A stretch of DNA of 64,000 nt from Enterobacteriaceae bacterium B14 (lineage in GTDB: Bacteria; Pseudomonadota; Gammaproteobacteria; Enterobacterales; Enterobacteriaceae). Made by a program: the position numbers and the translations under genes. Location: contig DF158882.1 of NCBI GenBank assembly GCA_000307305.1, positions 749,291-813,290 of the forward strand, read 5' to 3'. The notes under the pieces are model-generated. The model was given only the letters and a program-made list of their open reading frames with translations. It searched no databases and was not told the origin of the DNA. Positions 22,319 to 31,428 of the stretch are shown piece after piece; the stretch's first letter is position 1; every line of letters begins with the position of its first letter.

Positions 22319-23068
22319 TTAAACAGTTCTGGCGTTGCCTGCGAGAAGGGCGAGGGCATCAATATCTTGAATCGTGATGTATTTCCCTTTAACGCTGAGA
22401 ATACTACTTTTTTGGAAACGCCCAAGCAGGCGACTAATGGTTTCTACCGTTAAACCGAGATAGTTGCCGATATCGCTTCTCGTCATCGTCAAACGAAATT
22501 CGCGTGGTGAGAAACCACGCTGGGCAAAACGGAGTGAAAGGTTATAGATAAATGCAGCGAGGCGCTCTTCAGCATTCTTTTTAGAAAGCAGAAGGATCAT
22601 ATCTTGATCGCCTTTGATCTCTGTACTCATCAAACGCATGATCTGTTGACGCAGGTTAGGCATTTTGCCAGAAAGGTCATCGAGCGTTTCGAAAGGAATT
22701 TCGCATACCATCGATGTCTCAAGAGCCTGAGCAAAACTAGGGTGCTCGTGAGTTCCAATAGCGTCAAAACCGACCAGATCGCCAGCCAAATGAAACGCCG
22801 TTATCTGCTCATCGCCTTGTTCTGTAATGGTATAGCTTTTAATCGTACCAGAGCGGATAGCATAGAGAGATTTAAGCTCATCACCTGCTTTAAAGAGGGC
22901 CTGACCTTTCTGAATAGGTTTTTTACGCTCAATAATATTGTCAAGCTGATCAAGCTCATGCTCATTTAAGGTAAAAGGAATACACAGCTGGCTGATACTA
23001 CAATCCTGACAGTGGATCGCGCAACCACCAGACTGGATACGTCGTATTACTCTTTTTTCTGAGATCAT
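22319..23068 (-). CDS. fnr: Anaerobic regulator FNR
   Basis: 249 residues. The N-terminus starts [15 protein letters not shown] and carries cysteines 16, 20, 23 and 29. Of these, 20, 23 and 29, with a later Cys in the SMVCEIPFE segment, bind the oxygen-labile [4Fe-4S] cluster. A CRP-type effector domain, dimer helix and C-terminal winged helix ([11 protein letters not shown] recognition helix) follow. I chose ATG 23068, which gives the E. coli N-terminus, over an in-frame TTG 18 bases upstream. FNR-type sites occur here in front of fnr itself, yhjA and the dms locus. Confidence 0.96.
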   Translation of the reverse strand: MISEKRVIRRIQSGGCAIHCQDCSISQLCIPFTLNEHELDQLDNIIERKKPIQKGQALFKAGDELKSLYAIRSGTIKSYTITEQGDEQITAFHLAGDLVGFDAIGTHEHPSFAQALETSMVCEIPFETLDDLSGKMPNLRQQIMRLMSTEIKGDQDMILLLSKKNAEERLAAFIYNLSLRFAQRGFSPREFRLTMTRSDIGNYLGLTVETISRLLGRFQKSSILSVKGKYITIQDIDALALLAGNARTV

Positions 23069-23089
23069 AATAAGGCAGCTCAACAATAA

Positions 23090-23103
23090 TTGATTTTAGT
23101 CAA
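23090..23103 (-). promoter_or_regulatory. FNR site upstream of fnr
   Basis: TTGATTTTAGTCAA differs from the FNR consensus TTGAT-N4-ATCAA at a single base. It ends 22 bases before the fnr start, close enough to the promoter for negative autoregulation as known in E. coli. Confidence 0.65.
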
Positions 23104-23436
23104 TTTTAACACCATTTCGCTCTAAGTAGTAAGCCCTGAAAGTTCATAGTGCATTTTGAGATATAAAAATAAACTTAATAAATTGTTTTTTAAAGACTTT
23201 AATTAATCCAAGAAATAACTGATCAGTCCGAATATCGATAAAAATGTTGCTCCTTTCCGTAATTTAATTACATCCGAATGCCTTGTTTTCTCTTTAGTTA
23301 TCTCGCTTACATCCATTATTGACTTTAACTCAATTATCTTATGTCCCACATACGCTATTTCAATTCGGCAGTATCTGTACAATACGAGCATAAATTGCAA
23401 ATAGGGCTAGCCCGCGAAGATATAAGCGAGATGACG
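23104..23436. other. fnr-mdaB intergenic region
   Basis: About 330 AT-rich bases between divergent fnr and mdaB. An open frame runs into mdaB from 23341 but its first 32 codons do not resemble the family and are probably untranslated leader. No hairpins or operators stood out apart from the FNR site at 23090-23103. Confidence 0.4.
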
Positions 23437-24018
23437 ATGAGTAATATTTTAATAATCAATGCAATGAAAAAATTTGCTCACTCAAATGGTGAGTTGAATT
23501 TAACGATGCACAATGTTGCTGCTGATTTCTTACGTGAAGCAGGGCATACAGTAAAAGATACCGTTATTGACCACGGTTATGTTGTCGAAGAAGAGATTGA
23601 GAAGTATCTCTGGGCAGATGTCATCATTTATCAGCAACCAGGTTGGTGGATGGGTAGCCCGTGGATTTTGAAGAAATATATCGATGAAGTATTTACTGAA
23701 GGCCACGGTCGTTTATATCAAAGCGATGGTCGTAGCCGATCTGATACATCACAAAAATATGGATCCGGTGGTTTAATCCAAGGTAAAAAATATATGCTTT
23801 CCTTAACGTGGAATGCACCTCAAGAAGCGTTTGATGATCCAAAGCAGTTTTTCGAAGGCGCAGGCATTGATGGAGTATATTTACCGTTTCATAAAGCGAA
23901 CCAGTTTTTGGGAATGGAGCCATTACCGACATTTCTCTGTGTGGATGTTATGAAACAACCTAATGTTGAGCGTGATATTAAACGTTATCAAGCGCACCTA
24001 GCCGAAACATTAGCTTAA
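23437..24018 (+). CDS. mdaB: NADPH:quinone reductase MdaB
   Basis: 193 residues with the flavodoxin-like fold of the NQO/MdaB family, the same length as E. coli MdaB. MSNILIINAMKKFAHSNG opens the protein and binds FAD phosphate; PGWWMGSPWILKKYIDEVF and YGSGGLVQ-like (YGSGGLIQGKKYMLSLTWN, quoted in part) are family signatures. Two-electron reduction of quinones protects against oxidative damage. Start 23437 was chosen to match the family N-terminus; an ATG at 23431 is the alternative. A second reductase gene follows after about 100 bases. Confidence 0.9.
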   Translation: MSNILIINAMKKFAHSNGELNLTMHNVAADFLREAGHTVKDTVIDHGYVVEEEIEKYLWADVIIYQQPGWWMGSPWILKKYIDEVFTEGHGRLYQSDGRSRSDTSQKYGSGGLIQGKKYMLSLTWNAPQEAFDDPKQFFEGAGIDGVYLPFHKANQFLGMEPLPTFLCVDVMKQPNVERDIKRYQAHLAETLA

Positions 24019-24121
24019 TTATTTCCCTCGATAAAACGTCGACCATTAAACAATGGCCGGCGTTTTATGCTATCTAATCATCGGCTATGTGATGATGCAC
24101 TAATAATTAAGGTGTCCTAAT

Positions 24122-25108
24122 ATGACGAATGAAAATTTATCCTGGTGTTGGCAATATCCCAGCGAACCTTCCTCTCTTATTCTTAAATCTGTTCAGCTAC
24201 CCGAATTAAAAAATGATCAAGTATTGATCGCCAACCGTGTTATTGGCTTAAACCCCGTGGATTGGAAATTCATACAGCAGCCTGGTTCGTTATGGCAAAT
24301 GGGGCATATTCCTGGCGTCGATGGCATGGGAACGGTTATCGCTGTTGGTGACAGTGTCACACACATCAAAATAGGCACCCGCGTTTGTTATCATACCAAT
24401 CTGCTCACTCATGGTAGTTTTAGTCAACATACTCTCGTTTCTGCAAAGGCCATTATTCCCGTTCCGGATGGTGTAAGTGATGAGGCTGCAGCATCAATTC
24501 CTTGTCCTGGTTTAACGGCGTGGCAAGCGATGCGTAAATTACCTGAAATAAAGGGTAAAAGGATATTAGTTAACGGTGCAGGTGGGAGTGTGGGATCTTT
24601 TCTGACCCAATTACTTATTCAACATGGTGCGCAAGTTTATGCCACGGCAAGCCCTGCAAATCATAAAAGACTTAATCGATGGGGGGTTATTCACTCTTTC
24701 GATTATAGTGCGCCAAATTGGCAACAAACATTACGGGATATATTAGGCGAGCAATCTTTATATGCCGCATTTGATATGGTCAGCGGTGAACATGCAGCAA
24801 CACTTGCACCACTATTAGGCTATTATGGGCACTTAGTTTGTGTGCAAGATCGCCTTACTCAACCTCCTATATCTCCTTTTACTACCTGTTTATCTCTGCA
24901 CGAAATAGCACTTGGTGCAATACATCAACATGGTGACGATAAACAGTGGGCTGAATTAGTTCAAGCAGGGCAAAATTTATTAACATCTGTAATGACTGGG
25001 GAGCTATCTTTACCTGAGCTCAATATTGATCGTTTCGAAAACTTGCCTTATAGCCTACTGAAGTTAAAGCAGAATAATCGGGCAATAAAATATCTTATTA
25101 CTCTCTAA
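24122..25108 (+). CDS. Quinone-reductase-like MDR dehydrogenase (non-zinc)
   Basis: 328 residues, medium-chain dehydrogenase/reductase fold: GroES-like N-terminal domain (about 25-125; GLNPVDWKF, HIPGVDGMGTV) and a Rossmann domain with GAGGSVGSFLTQLLIQHGAQV for NADPH. The zinc-ligand cysteines of alcohol dehydrogenases are missing, so a quinone oxidoreductase or enone reductase role is more likely. About 100 bases after mdaB on the same strand; the pair may form a quinone/electrophile detoxification unit. Substrate unknown. Confidence 0.75.
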   Translation: MTNENLSWCWQYPSEPSSLILKSVQLPELKNDQVLIANRVIGLNPVDWKFIQQPGSLWQMGHIPGVDGMGTVIAVGDSVTHIKIGTRVCYHTNLLTHGSFSQHTLVSAKAIIPVPDGVSDEAAASIPCPGLTAWQAMRKLPEIKGKRILVNGAGGSVGSFLTQLLIQHGAQVYATASPANHKRLNRWGVIHSFDYSAPNWQQTLRDILGEQSLYAAFDMVSGEHAATLAPLLGYYGHLVCVQDRLTQPPISPFTTCLSLHEIALGAIHQHGDDKQWAELVQAGQNLLTSVMTGELSLPELNIDRFENLPYSLLKLKQNNRAIKYLITL

Positions 25109-25294
25109 TATTATTAATAAGCTTCCGTTGTACCTTTTGTTGCTTAAAGAAGATTGATTTTTTATAGGGACATAGAGGTACAACTTTAATATCTAAATTA
25201 TGGCTATCGTTGTTTAATAAATTGGAAAATAGAGATTACTCTGTATAAAATAGTTAAAGTAGTCCGTAATTAATCATAAGGGTGATACAAAACT

Positions 25295-25687
25295 ATGTTA
25301 ACTATTTTAAAGAATATTCGCCAATTGCGTGCAGCCTCCAGAGAATGCTCGTTGGAACATCTCGAAGATATTTTAGTAAAATTCGAACAAATTGTTAGTG
25401 AGCGTAAAACCGAGGAAGAGAATATCCAACGTGAAATTATCGCTAAACAAGCGATGTTAGAAAAATATCAGAAAATGTTATTAGATGATGGCATCGATCC
25501 ACAAGATCTGTTCAATAGCATTAGCGCCTCATCACCTAAAAAGAAACGCGCAGTACGTCCAGCAAAGTATGAATATACTGATGAGAATGGCGAGCTGAAA
25601 ACGTGGACAGGACAGGGCAGAACACCGTCTACTATCAAAAAAGCATTAGATGAAGGCCATTCCTTAAGCCAGTTTGAAATCAAGTAA
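25295..25687 (+). CDS. H-NS/StpA family nucleoid protein
   Basis: 130 residues. The N-terminal helical oligomerisation region (residues 1-80; LNNIRTLRA-like LKNIRQLRAASREC) and the C-terminal DNA-binding domain with TWTGQGRTP, the AT-hook-like loop that reads the minor groove, are both intact. Sequence between residues 30 and 80 differs enough from H-NS to suggest a paralogue. Such proteins silence AT-rich horizontally acquired DNA, of which this window has plenty (41-60 kb). Whether it is the housekeeping H-NS cannot be told from this window. Confidence 0.85.
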   Translation: MLTILKNIRQLRAASRECSLEHLEDILVKFEQIVSERKTEEENIQREIIAKQAMLEKYQKMLLDDGIDPQDLFNSISASSPKKKRAVRPAKYEYTDENGELKTWTGQGRTPSTIKKALDEGHSLSQFEIK

Positions 25688-25703
25688 TCATGTATATTTG
25701 ACT

Positions 25704-25747
25704 CTCGCCCCAGAATATATTTCTACATTACGTAGGTTTGGGGCGAG
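25704..25747 (+). terminator. Hairpin after the H-NS-like gene
   Basis: CTCGCCCC at 25704-25711 pairs perfectly with GGGGCGAG at 25740-25747, followed by CCTTATTTCTT. The 28-base loop contains a smaller hairpin. Placed 17 bases after the stop codon; likely a terminator. Confidence 0.6.
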
Positions 25748-25825
25748 CCTTATTTCTTCCCGTTATACATGACTACGTGTTGATAAACGGCAGAATTTTT
25801 AGCACCAAAGAAACCGAAAGAATCG

Positions 25826-26305
25826 TTACTCTTTCTTTTGCCAATTATCGATCTGAATAACATTGCCATCTAATAATTCAGCATTATATCTAATATTATA
25901 ACTTTGTTTGAACTGATACAGTTCACTTGCCTCAATCTCCATATCAGTAAAGTAAAACAGTGCTAAACGAACATGATTATCGCTTAAATAAGGTGAGAGT
26001 CGTGCCCGTGTGAGAATACCACGCCAACGAATAAGGTTTTCTTCCGATGGATTAACAATGAAGACCTGATAAATAAAAAGAAGATAGGCTGCGTTTTCTA
26101 AATGTACGGCTGAACCACCAGACAGATAGTTTGTAAAATGCTGTTCATACTCCCGCCCCATATCGTTAGCCATAGACTCAACGACATCTGGTTTTAGATT
26201 CAATCGTGTACTTAATGCTTTATTGGCGTACCGATTATCTGATGTGAGAACACGAAAACCGACAATAAAAACAGCGACAAGTGCAAACAAGGCCAGCCAG
26301 ATCAT
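25826..26305 (-). CDS. yicN: YicN-like DUF1198 protein
   Basis: 159 residues: a single N-terminal membrane helix (MIWLALFALVAVFIVGFRVL) followed by a helical cytoplasmic domain (NAAYLLFIYQVFIVNPSEEN; RARLSPYLSDNHVRLALFYF). This matches E. coli YicN in layout and in the GFRVLTS start. ATG 26305 is chosen over the upstream in-frame ATG at 26479, which would overlap the abgT end and lacks family resemblance. Function unknown. Follows the AbgT-type transporter gene after about 140 bases on the same strand. Confidence 0.75.
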   Translation of the reverse strand: MIWLALFALVAVFIVGFRVLTSDNRYANKALSTRLNLKPDVVESMANDMGREYEQHFTNYLSGGSAVHLENAAYLLFIYQVFIVNPSEENLIRWRGILTRARLSPYLSDNHVRLALFYFTDMEIEASELYQFKQSYNIRYNAELLDGNVIQIDNWQKKE

Positions 26306-26447
26306 GAAATACCCGCGTTTAATGAACAGAAATAAGGCGTGCTGTATGGTAATGGTCGAGGGCTGTGGGGTAAATAGATTAATGAGAGACTTACATAGCC
26401 CTAACGGAGCTATGTAAGTAGAAGGTATCGTAATGGGTGAGCTGTGC

Positions 26448-28010
26448 TTATTTAAATGTGTAGGTATAAGGCGCTTCAATCCCTAGAGGTAACCCTAATC
26501 CCCACCATGCCAGCAGGAAGATAATCCAAGTAGTTAGGAAGATAACGGAGTAAGGGATCATGATAGAGATAACGGTACCAACCCCTGCATTCTTCACGTA
26601 GCGCTGGCAATATACGACGACCAGCGGAAAGAACACCATCAGAGGCGTAACAATGTTCGTGGTGGAGTCACCAACACGGTAGGCTGCCTGCGTCAGTTCT
26701 GGCGAGATACCTGCATGCATTAGCATAGGTACCAGTACAGGTGAGAGCAGTGCCCATTTAGCAGAGGCTGAACCCACAACCAAATTGATGCTGGCAATAG
26801 ATAAAATGGCAATCACGATAGTTGCCCCTGCACCTAGCTCAATGGTCTTCAGGAATTCTGCACCCGCTAAAGCAACCAGTGTGCCCATGTTGGATTTTCC
26901 AAACACGAAGATAAAGAGCGCACAGAAGAACATCATGACAATGTAGCTGCTCATTTTACCCATCGTGGTGGACATCGCATCGATGACATCTTTGCTACGG
27001 CTAAAGCTTCGGGTCATAAAGCCGTATACTGCACCGGGGATCACGAAAAGCACAAAAATAATAGGAACAATAGATTTGGCCAGTGGAGAGGCATAAGAGG
27101 TTAAAGAACCTGTGCCCGGCTCACGCAATGTGGAGTCGGTAGGCCAAGCCCATAGGGTTAACGCGATAATGCCCGCCAACATCACCAGAGTAGAGACCCA
27201 AAACGCTTTATTTTCTTGAGCCGAGTAGCTACTCATGTCTTCTACTGCATCCATGTCTGAATCAATCTTTTGAGATTTCAAACGTGGTTCAACAATTTTA
27301 TCCGTAACAAACCAGCCCACTAAAATAAGGAATACGGTAGAACCAATACCGAAGAACCAGTTACATAGCACATTGACGACATAACCATCATCAACAAGGC
27401 GGGCCGCAGTTTGGGTGAAAGATTGTAGAAGGGCATCGTTAGCGGTGGGTAGGATGTTGGCAGCAAAACCACCGGATACACCCGCAAATGCAGCAGCGAT
27501 ACCGGCGAGTGGATGACGGCCAGCAGCATAGAACAAAATACCACCAATCGGAATCACCAAGACGTATCCTGCATCAGCGCCAACATGGCTTATCATACTG
27601 ACAAAAATTAGCATCGGTGTTAACAGGCGCTTTGGTGTGACTTGAAGTAGCTTTTTAAGGCCTGTATTGATAAAACCTGACTGTTCTGCCACACCGACAC
27701 CTAACATCGCGACGAGAACAATGCCTAGCGGTGCAAAATGGGAAAAGGTCGTCACCATACTGGCGAGCAGATTCGCGAGTTCGTTACCGGAAAGCAGGTT
27801 TACGACTTTCGCTTGCTCTCCGGTTCTAGGATCGACGTAATCGAAGCCTACCTGCGCCAATACGGCAGAGAGCAACATAACAATAATCATGGCCCAAAAG
27901 AACATGACGGCGGGGTCGGGGAGTTTATTACCCACATACTCGATACTGTTTAGGAAGCGGTTAAGTACACCATTTCCTGAAGTGGATTTCTTGCTATCCG
28001 TTGTACTCAT
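26448..28010 (-). CDS. AbgT-family transporter (p-aminobenzoyl-glutamate type)
   Basis: 520-residue inner-membrane protein of the AbgT family, with the conserved VGDSTTNIVTPLMVFFPLV hairpin and GADAGYVLVIPIGG. Members take up p-aminobenzoyl-glutamate or export sulfonamides. The usual abgAB hydrolase genes are not adjacent here, so the substrate is open; the export role of stand-alone members is equally possible. Start ATG 28010 with an AGGAGC-type ribosome site. Confidence 0.85.
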   Translation of the reverse strand: MSTTDSKKSTSGNGVLNRFLNSIEYVGNKLPDPAVMFFWAMIIVMLLSAVLAQVGFDYVDPRTGEQAKVVNLLSGNELANLLASMVTTFSHFAPLGIVLVAMLGVGVAEQSGFINTGLKKLLQVTPKRLLTPMLIFVSMISHVGADAGYVLVIPIGGILFYAAGRHPLAGIAAAFAGVSGGFAANILPTANDALLQSFTQTAARLVDDGYVVNVLCNWFFGIGSTVFLILVGWFVTDKIVEPRLKSQKIDSDMDAVEDMSSYSAQENKAFWVSTLVMLAGIIALTLWAWPTDSTLREPGTGSLTSYASPLAKSIVPIIFVLFVIPGAVYGFMTRSFSRSKDVIDAMSTTMGKMSSYIVMMFFCALFIFVFGKSNMGTLVALAGAEFLKTIELGAGATIVIAILSIASINLVVGSASAKWALLSPVLVPMLMHAGISPELTQAAYRVGDSTTNIVTPLMVFFPLVVVYCQRYVKNAGVGTVISIMIPYSVIFLTTWIIFLLAWWGLGLPLGIEAPYTYTFK

Positions 28011-28207
28011 TATTGCTCCTGTCAGAAGTTTTCATTACAAAATGTGATTAAAAGAAATTTTTATCTGTTTTTTTGTTTTTATACGCTCAAATTATTTGTG
28101 GGTATTTAACATTGAAGTTGATTAGTGTGTCTAATCGGTTCGAGTGAGGTAATTGCTCGGATAAAGCGAATAGATGACAAAGGATTTCATCCCTTGTGAT
28201 ATTTTAT

Positions 28208-28223
28208 TTGTGCAATTGCGCAA
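28208..28223. promoter_or_regulatory. Near-perfect palindrome upstream of amn
   Basis: TTGTGCAATTGCGCAA is a 16-base palindrome with one mismatch, about 130 bases before amn. It lies in the otherwise empty 340-base abgT-amn divergent region (28011-28352), where a short plus-strand frame (28174-28356) has no support as a gene. Possible operator; regulator unknown. A CTGACA / TGTCAG pair also brackets about 28280-28320. Confidence 0.3.
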
Positions 28224-28352
28224 TAATAGAGTAGGGACTAGCCTCACTCTTAGGTGGGATTATTGGATTATCTCCCATTTTCTGACAGGGATAAGCTATG
28301 ATTACCAACAATTGTCAGAGTCCAATATATTCCTGTTTTTAAAGGAGACATC

Positions 28353-29813
28353 TTGAATAAACAATCCGCGTCAACTCATCTCACTGCAACAGAAGCGCTC
28401 GACAAACTAGAGACGCTATACACGGCAGCGCTCGCTTCACTGCGTGATGCGATTAGCCAATTTATAAAAGAGGGGACATTGCCGGATGAGAAGCTGCGGG
28501 TAGAGGGGCTATTTGCTTATCCGCAACTCTGTGTCACTTGGGATGGCGTAATTCAAAAATATATCAGAACGCGTGCTTATGGCCGATTTGCTCGACCAGG
28601 GCATTACAGCACGACCATTACCCGACCAGAGCTATTCAGAGGGTATCTGGCAGAGCAGTTATCGTTGTTGGAAAATGAGTATGGCGCAACCTTTGATGTG
28701 ACACCGTCACAACAAGAGATCCCTTATCCATTTGTGATTGATGGCTCTGATCTCATTCTTGATCGTACGATGAGCGCAGGCATTGCCCAGCATTTTCCAA
28801 CCACCGATTTAGCGAAGATTGATGACGGTATCACTGATGGTCGTATCAATACTGTAGAGCGTTATCCATTATCTCACTTCGATGCATTGCGTACCGATTT
28901 CTCCCTTGCTCGACTTAAACACTATATGGGAACGCCAGCCGAGCACGTACAGCCTTATATTCTCTTTACCAACTACAGCCGCTACGTTGACGAATTTGTT
29001 AGCTGGGCCTGCGAGCAACTTCTTGATCCTAATAGCCCTTATGAAGCACTTTCCTGTGCAGGGGGTAGCTATATTACGGCTGCAAACGCCGATCCGGAAA
29101 AAACCACCACTGACTTAGCATGGAAAAAACATCAGATGCCGGCCTATCATCTGATTGCGAAAAACGGTAAAGGTATTTCACTGGTTAACATCGGTGTCGG
29201 CCCTTCCAATGCTAAGACGATTTGCGATCATCTTGCCGTATTGAGGCCACATGCATGGCTGATGATTGGCCACTGCGGTGGCCTACGCGAAAGCCAAACG
29301 ATTGGTGACTACGTTTTAGCTCATGCTTATCTGCGCGATGATCATGTTCTGGATGCCGTTCTACCGCCTGATATCCCAATCCCTAGTATTGCCGAGGTGC
29401 AACGCGCGCTGTATGACGCTACCAAATCCGTCAGCGGTATACCTGGTGAAGAGGTAAAACAGCGTTTGCGCACCGGAACGGTTGTCACCACAGACGATCG
29501 TAACTGGGAACTACGTTTCTCTGCCTCTGCTCTGCGTTTTAGCCTAAGTCGCGCCGTGGCTGTTGATATGGAAAGTGCCACAATTGCCGCTCAGGGTTAC
29601 CGTTTTAGGGTGCCTTATGGCACGCTGCTTTGCGTTTCTGATAAGCCATTACATGGTGAAATTAAGCTACCAGGACAAGCGAATCACTTCTATGAAGGGG
29701 CAATTTCAGAACATTTGCAGATCGGTATCCGAGCAATAGATTTGCTACGAGCTGAAGGAGATCGGCTACATTCGCGTAAATTGCGTACCTTTAATGAACC
29801 ACCTTTCCGATAA
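28353..29813 (+). CDS. amn: AMP nucleosidase Amn
   Basis: 486 residues (E. coli 484). Hydrolyses AMP to adenine and ribose 5-phosphate. N-terminal regulatory domain to about 180, then the nucleoside-phosphorylase fold with NIGVGPSNAKT (phosphate/ribose site), MIGHCGGL, and VDMESATIAAQGYRF with the catalytic Asp late in the chain (VSDKPLHGE). The start is TTG with a strong AAAGGAGA site 7 bases upstream; this gives the E. coli-like N-terminus and no ATG is available in frame nearby. Confidence 0.95.
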   Translation: MNKQSASTHLTATEALDKLETLYTAALASLRDAISQFIKEGTLPDEKLRVEGLFAYPQLCVTWDGVIQKYIRTRAYGRFARPGHYSTTITRPELFRGYLAEQLSLLENEYGATFDVTPSQQEIPYPFVIDGSDLILDRTMSAGIAQHFPTTDLAKIDDGITDGRINTVERYPLSHFDALRTDFSLARLKHYMGTPAEHVQPYILFTNYSRYVDEFVSWACEQLLDPNSPYEALSCAGGSYITAANADPEKTTTDLAWKKHQMPAYHLIAKNGKGISLVNIGVGPSNAKTICDHLAVLRPHAWLMIGHCGGLRESQTIGDYVLAHAYLRDDHVLDAVLPPDIPIPSIAEVQRALYDATKSVSGIPGEEVKQRLRTGTVVTTDDRNWELRFSASALRFSLSRAVAVDMESATIAAQGYRFRVPYGTLLCVSDKPLHGEIKLPGQANHFYEGAISEHLQIGIRAIDLLRAEGDRLHSRKLRTFNEPPFR

Positions 29814-29841
29814 GATAAAGGTACTGATGGGGGGGCCATAA

Positions 29842-29872
29842 AACAGTTAATAACTCTATGGAGTTAGCTGTT
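29842..29872 (+). terminator. Weak hairpin after amn
   Basis: AACTC-TATG-GAGTT with an outer AACAG / CTGTT pairing, followed by ATTATC, 30 bases after the amn stop. There is no T-run, so it is a weak terminator candidate. Confidence 0.35.
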
Positions 29873-29924
29873 ATTATCAAATTCTAATAGCGTTCATTGA
29901 AAAAAAACACTCAAAGGAATCAAT

Positions 29925-30413
29925 ATGGAGATCGTCATTCGTAGTGCTAACAAGTCTGATGCAGCCATCATTTTTGACATGATTTATGAACTTGCTGTGT
30001 ATGAGAAGGCACCTCATGAAGTTATCGCTACTCAATCAGACATTGAAGCATCATTGTTTGCTGCCGACTCTAAATCAGAGGCACTTATCTGTGAGGTGGA
30101 TGGTACAGTGGCAGGCTATGCCGTTTTCTTCACCAGTTACTCGACGTGGCTGGGGCGCAACGGCATTTATCTGGAAGATCTCTATGTCACGCCTCATTTT
30201 CGCGGCATAAAAGCAGGAAAGAAACTGCTACAACACATTGCTCAGCTTGCGGTATCTAGAAAATGTGGGCGTCTGGAGTGGAGTGTACTTGATTGGAACC
30301 AACCAGCCATCGATTTCTACAAGAGTATTGGCGCACAACCACAGGACGAGTGGGTACGCTACAGATTAGAAGGCCGAACACTTTTAAACTTTGCTCAGTC
30401 TGAGACTGCCTGA
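29925..30413 (+). CDS. GNAT family N-acetyltransferase (SAT1-like)
   Basis: 162 residues covering the whole GNAT fold. Motif A is LEDLYVTPHFRGIKAGKKLL (acetyl-CoA pyrophosphate loop), and the C-terminal LDWNQPAIDFYKSIGA motif B is typical of spermidine/thialysine acetyltransferase-like members. Acceptor unknown; a polyamine or amine is a reasonable guess. AAAGGA ribosome site. Its 3' end overlaps the convergent LysR gene by 19 bases. Confidence 0.85.
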   Translation: MEIVIRSANKSDAAIIFDMIYELAVYEKAPHEVIATQSDIEASLFAADSKSEALICEVDGTVAGYAVFFTSYSTWLGRNGIYLEDLYVTPHFRGIKAGKKLLQHIAQLAVSRKCGRLEWSVLDWNQPAIDFYKSIGAQPQDEWVRYRLEGRTLLNFAQSETA

Positions 30414-31306
30414 TTTTTAGGAGAACATATCTCAAGTAGGCAATCACGCAACCAACGGTGTGCTTGATCGGCATCCATTCTTGGGTGCCAAAGCATCGAA
30501 ATAGTGATACTTGGGGTAGCAATGGGAAGGGGAAAACTGTACATGCCTGTACGCAAATTGGCAGTGTGACGCTCAGGGAGTGTCACGATTAAATCAGAGC
30601 CTCTCGTCAGTGCTAGCGCCGTCGAGAACCCCTCAACAAAAGAGGCAATGTTTCTTTCAAGGCCTATCTGCTGCAATACCTCATCAATTAACCCTCTATG
30701 CCCCTCTCTTCGTGATACCAGAATATGATCGCCGCTGGCATAACTTGCGGGCGTTATTTTGGCGTTACTCAGGGAATGGCCTTCTCGCACGACACCAATA
30801 AAACGGTCTTGGAATAGTGCCCGAGTTCGTAGCTCAGGGCTAGCGGTATTCCCCACCACGCCCGTTTCTAGATCAATGCTGCCATCTCGCAACAACACGC
30901 TCTCTTTATTGTGTTTCTGTAAAAAACGTAGCCGCACGTGAGGCGCTTCATGGCTGATTCGAGCAAGGAGCGCTGCGCCAAAATTTTCTACAAAACCATC
31001 GCTGGTTCTCAGCGTAAAGGTGCGAGTGAGCTGTTGAAGATTGAGCTTTTCTGCCGGGCGTAAAACAGCTTCCGCTTCGGTGACGAGCTTATTTATCTGT
31101 TCACGAAGTGCGAGTGCTCTTGGGGTGGGAACCAATGATCTTCCCGCTCTCACTAACAGCGGGTCACCCATTGTTTTACGTAGCCTTGCCAGTGCACGAC
31201 TCATTGCTGATGGACTCAACTGTAACCGCTGTGCTGCGCGTGCAACACTGCCTTCTGCAAGCAGAACGTCTAGAGTGATTAAAAGATTCAGGTCAGGCTT
31301 AGTCAT
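30395..31306 (-). CDS. LysR-family regulator (divergent from MFS pump)
   Basis: 303 residues. The N-terminal winged helix (DLNLLITLDVLLAEGSVARA, AQRLQLSPSAMSRALARLRK) belongs to the NodD/SyrM-like branch with the 'LxPTPRA' hinge, followed by a periplasmic-binding-like effector domain. Transcribed away from an MFS efflux gene, the usual place of its target. A 21-base dyad (AATGCA-N9-TGCATT) lies in the shared gap. Confidence 0.88.
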   Translation of the reverse strand: MTKPDLNLLITLDVLLAEGSVARAAQRLQLSPSAMSRALARLRKTMGDPLLVRAGRSLVPTPRALALREQINKLVTEAEAVLRPAEKLNLQQLTRTFTLRTSDGFVENFGAALLARISHEAPHVRLRFLQKHNKESVLLRDGSIDLETGVVGNTASPELRTRALFQDRFIGVVREGHSLSNAKITPASYASGDHILVSRREGHRGLIDEVLQQIGLERNIASFVEGFSTALALTRGSDLIVTLPERHTANLRTGMYSFPLPIATPSITISMLWHPRMDADQAHRWLRDCLLEICSPKNQAVSD

Positions 31307-31340
31307 TTGCTAACAATAGCATGAATATCATATGGCGTTA

Positions 31341-31361
31341 AATGCACTAATAAGCTGCATT
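31341..31361. promoter_or_regulatory. Dyad operator candidate between lysR and MFS gene
   Basis: AATGCA (31341-31346) and TGCATT (31356-31361) are perfect inverted arms with a 9-base spacer. The pair fits a LysR-type T-N11-A arrangement and lies between the two divergent starts. Confidence 0.5.
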
Positions 31362-31428
31362 TGGTGCACCTTCCGCCATGTCTAACAATGAAATATGCTC
31401 CTCACAGAACTTTTTAGGAGTGATAAAT

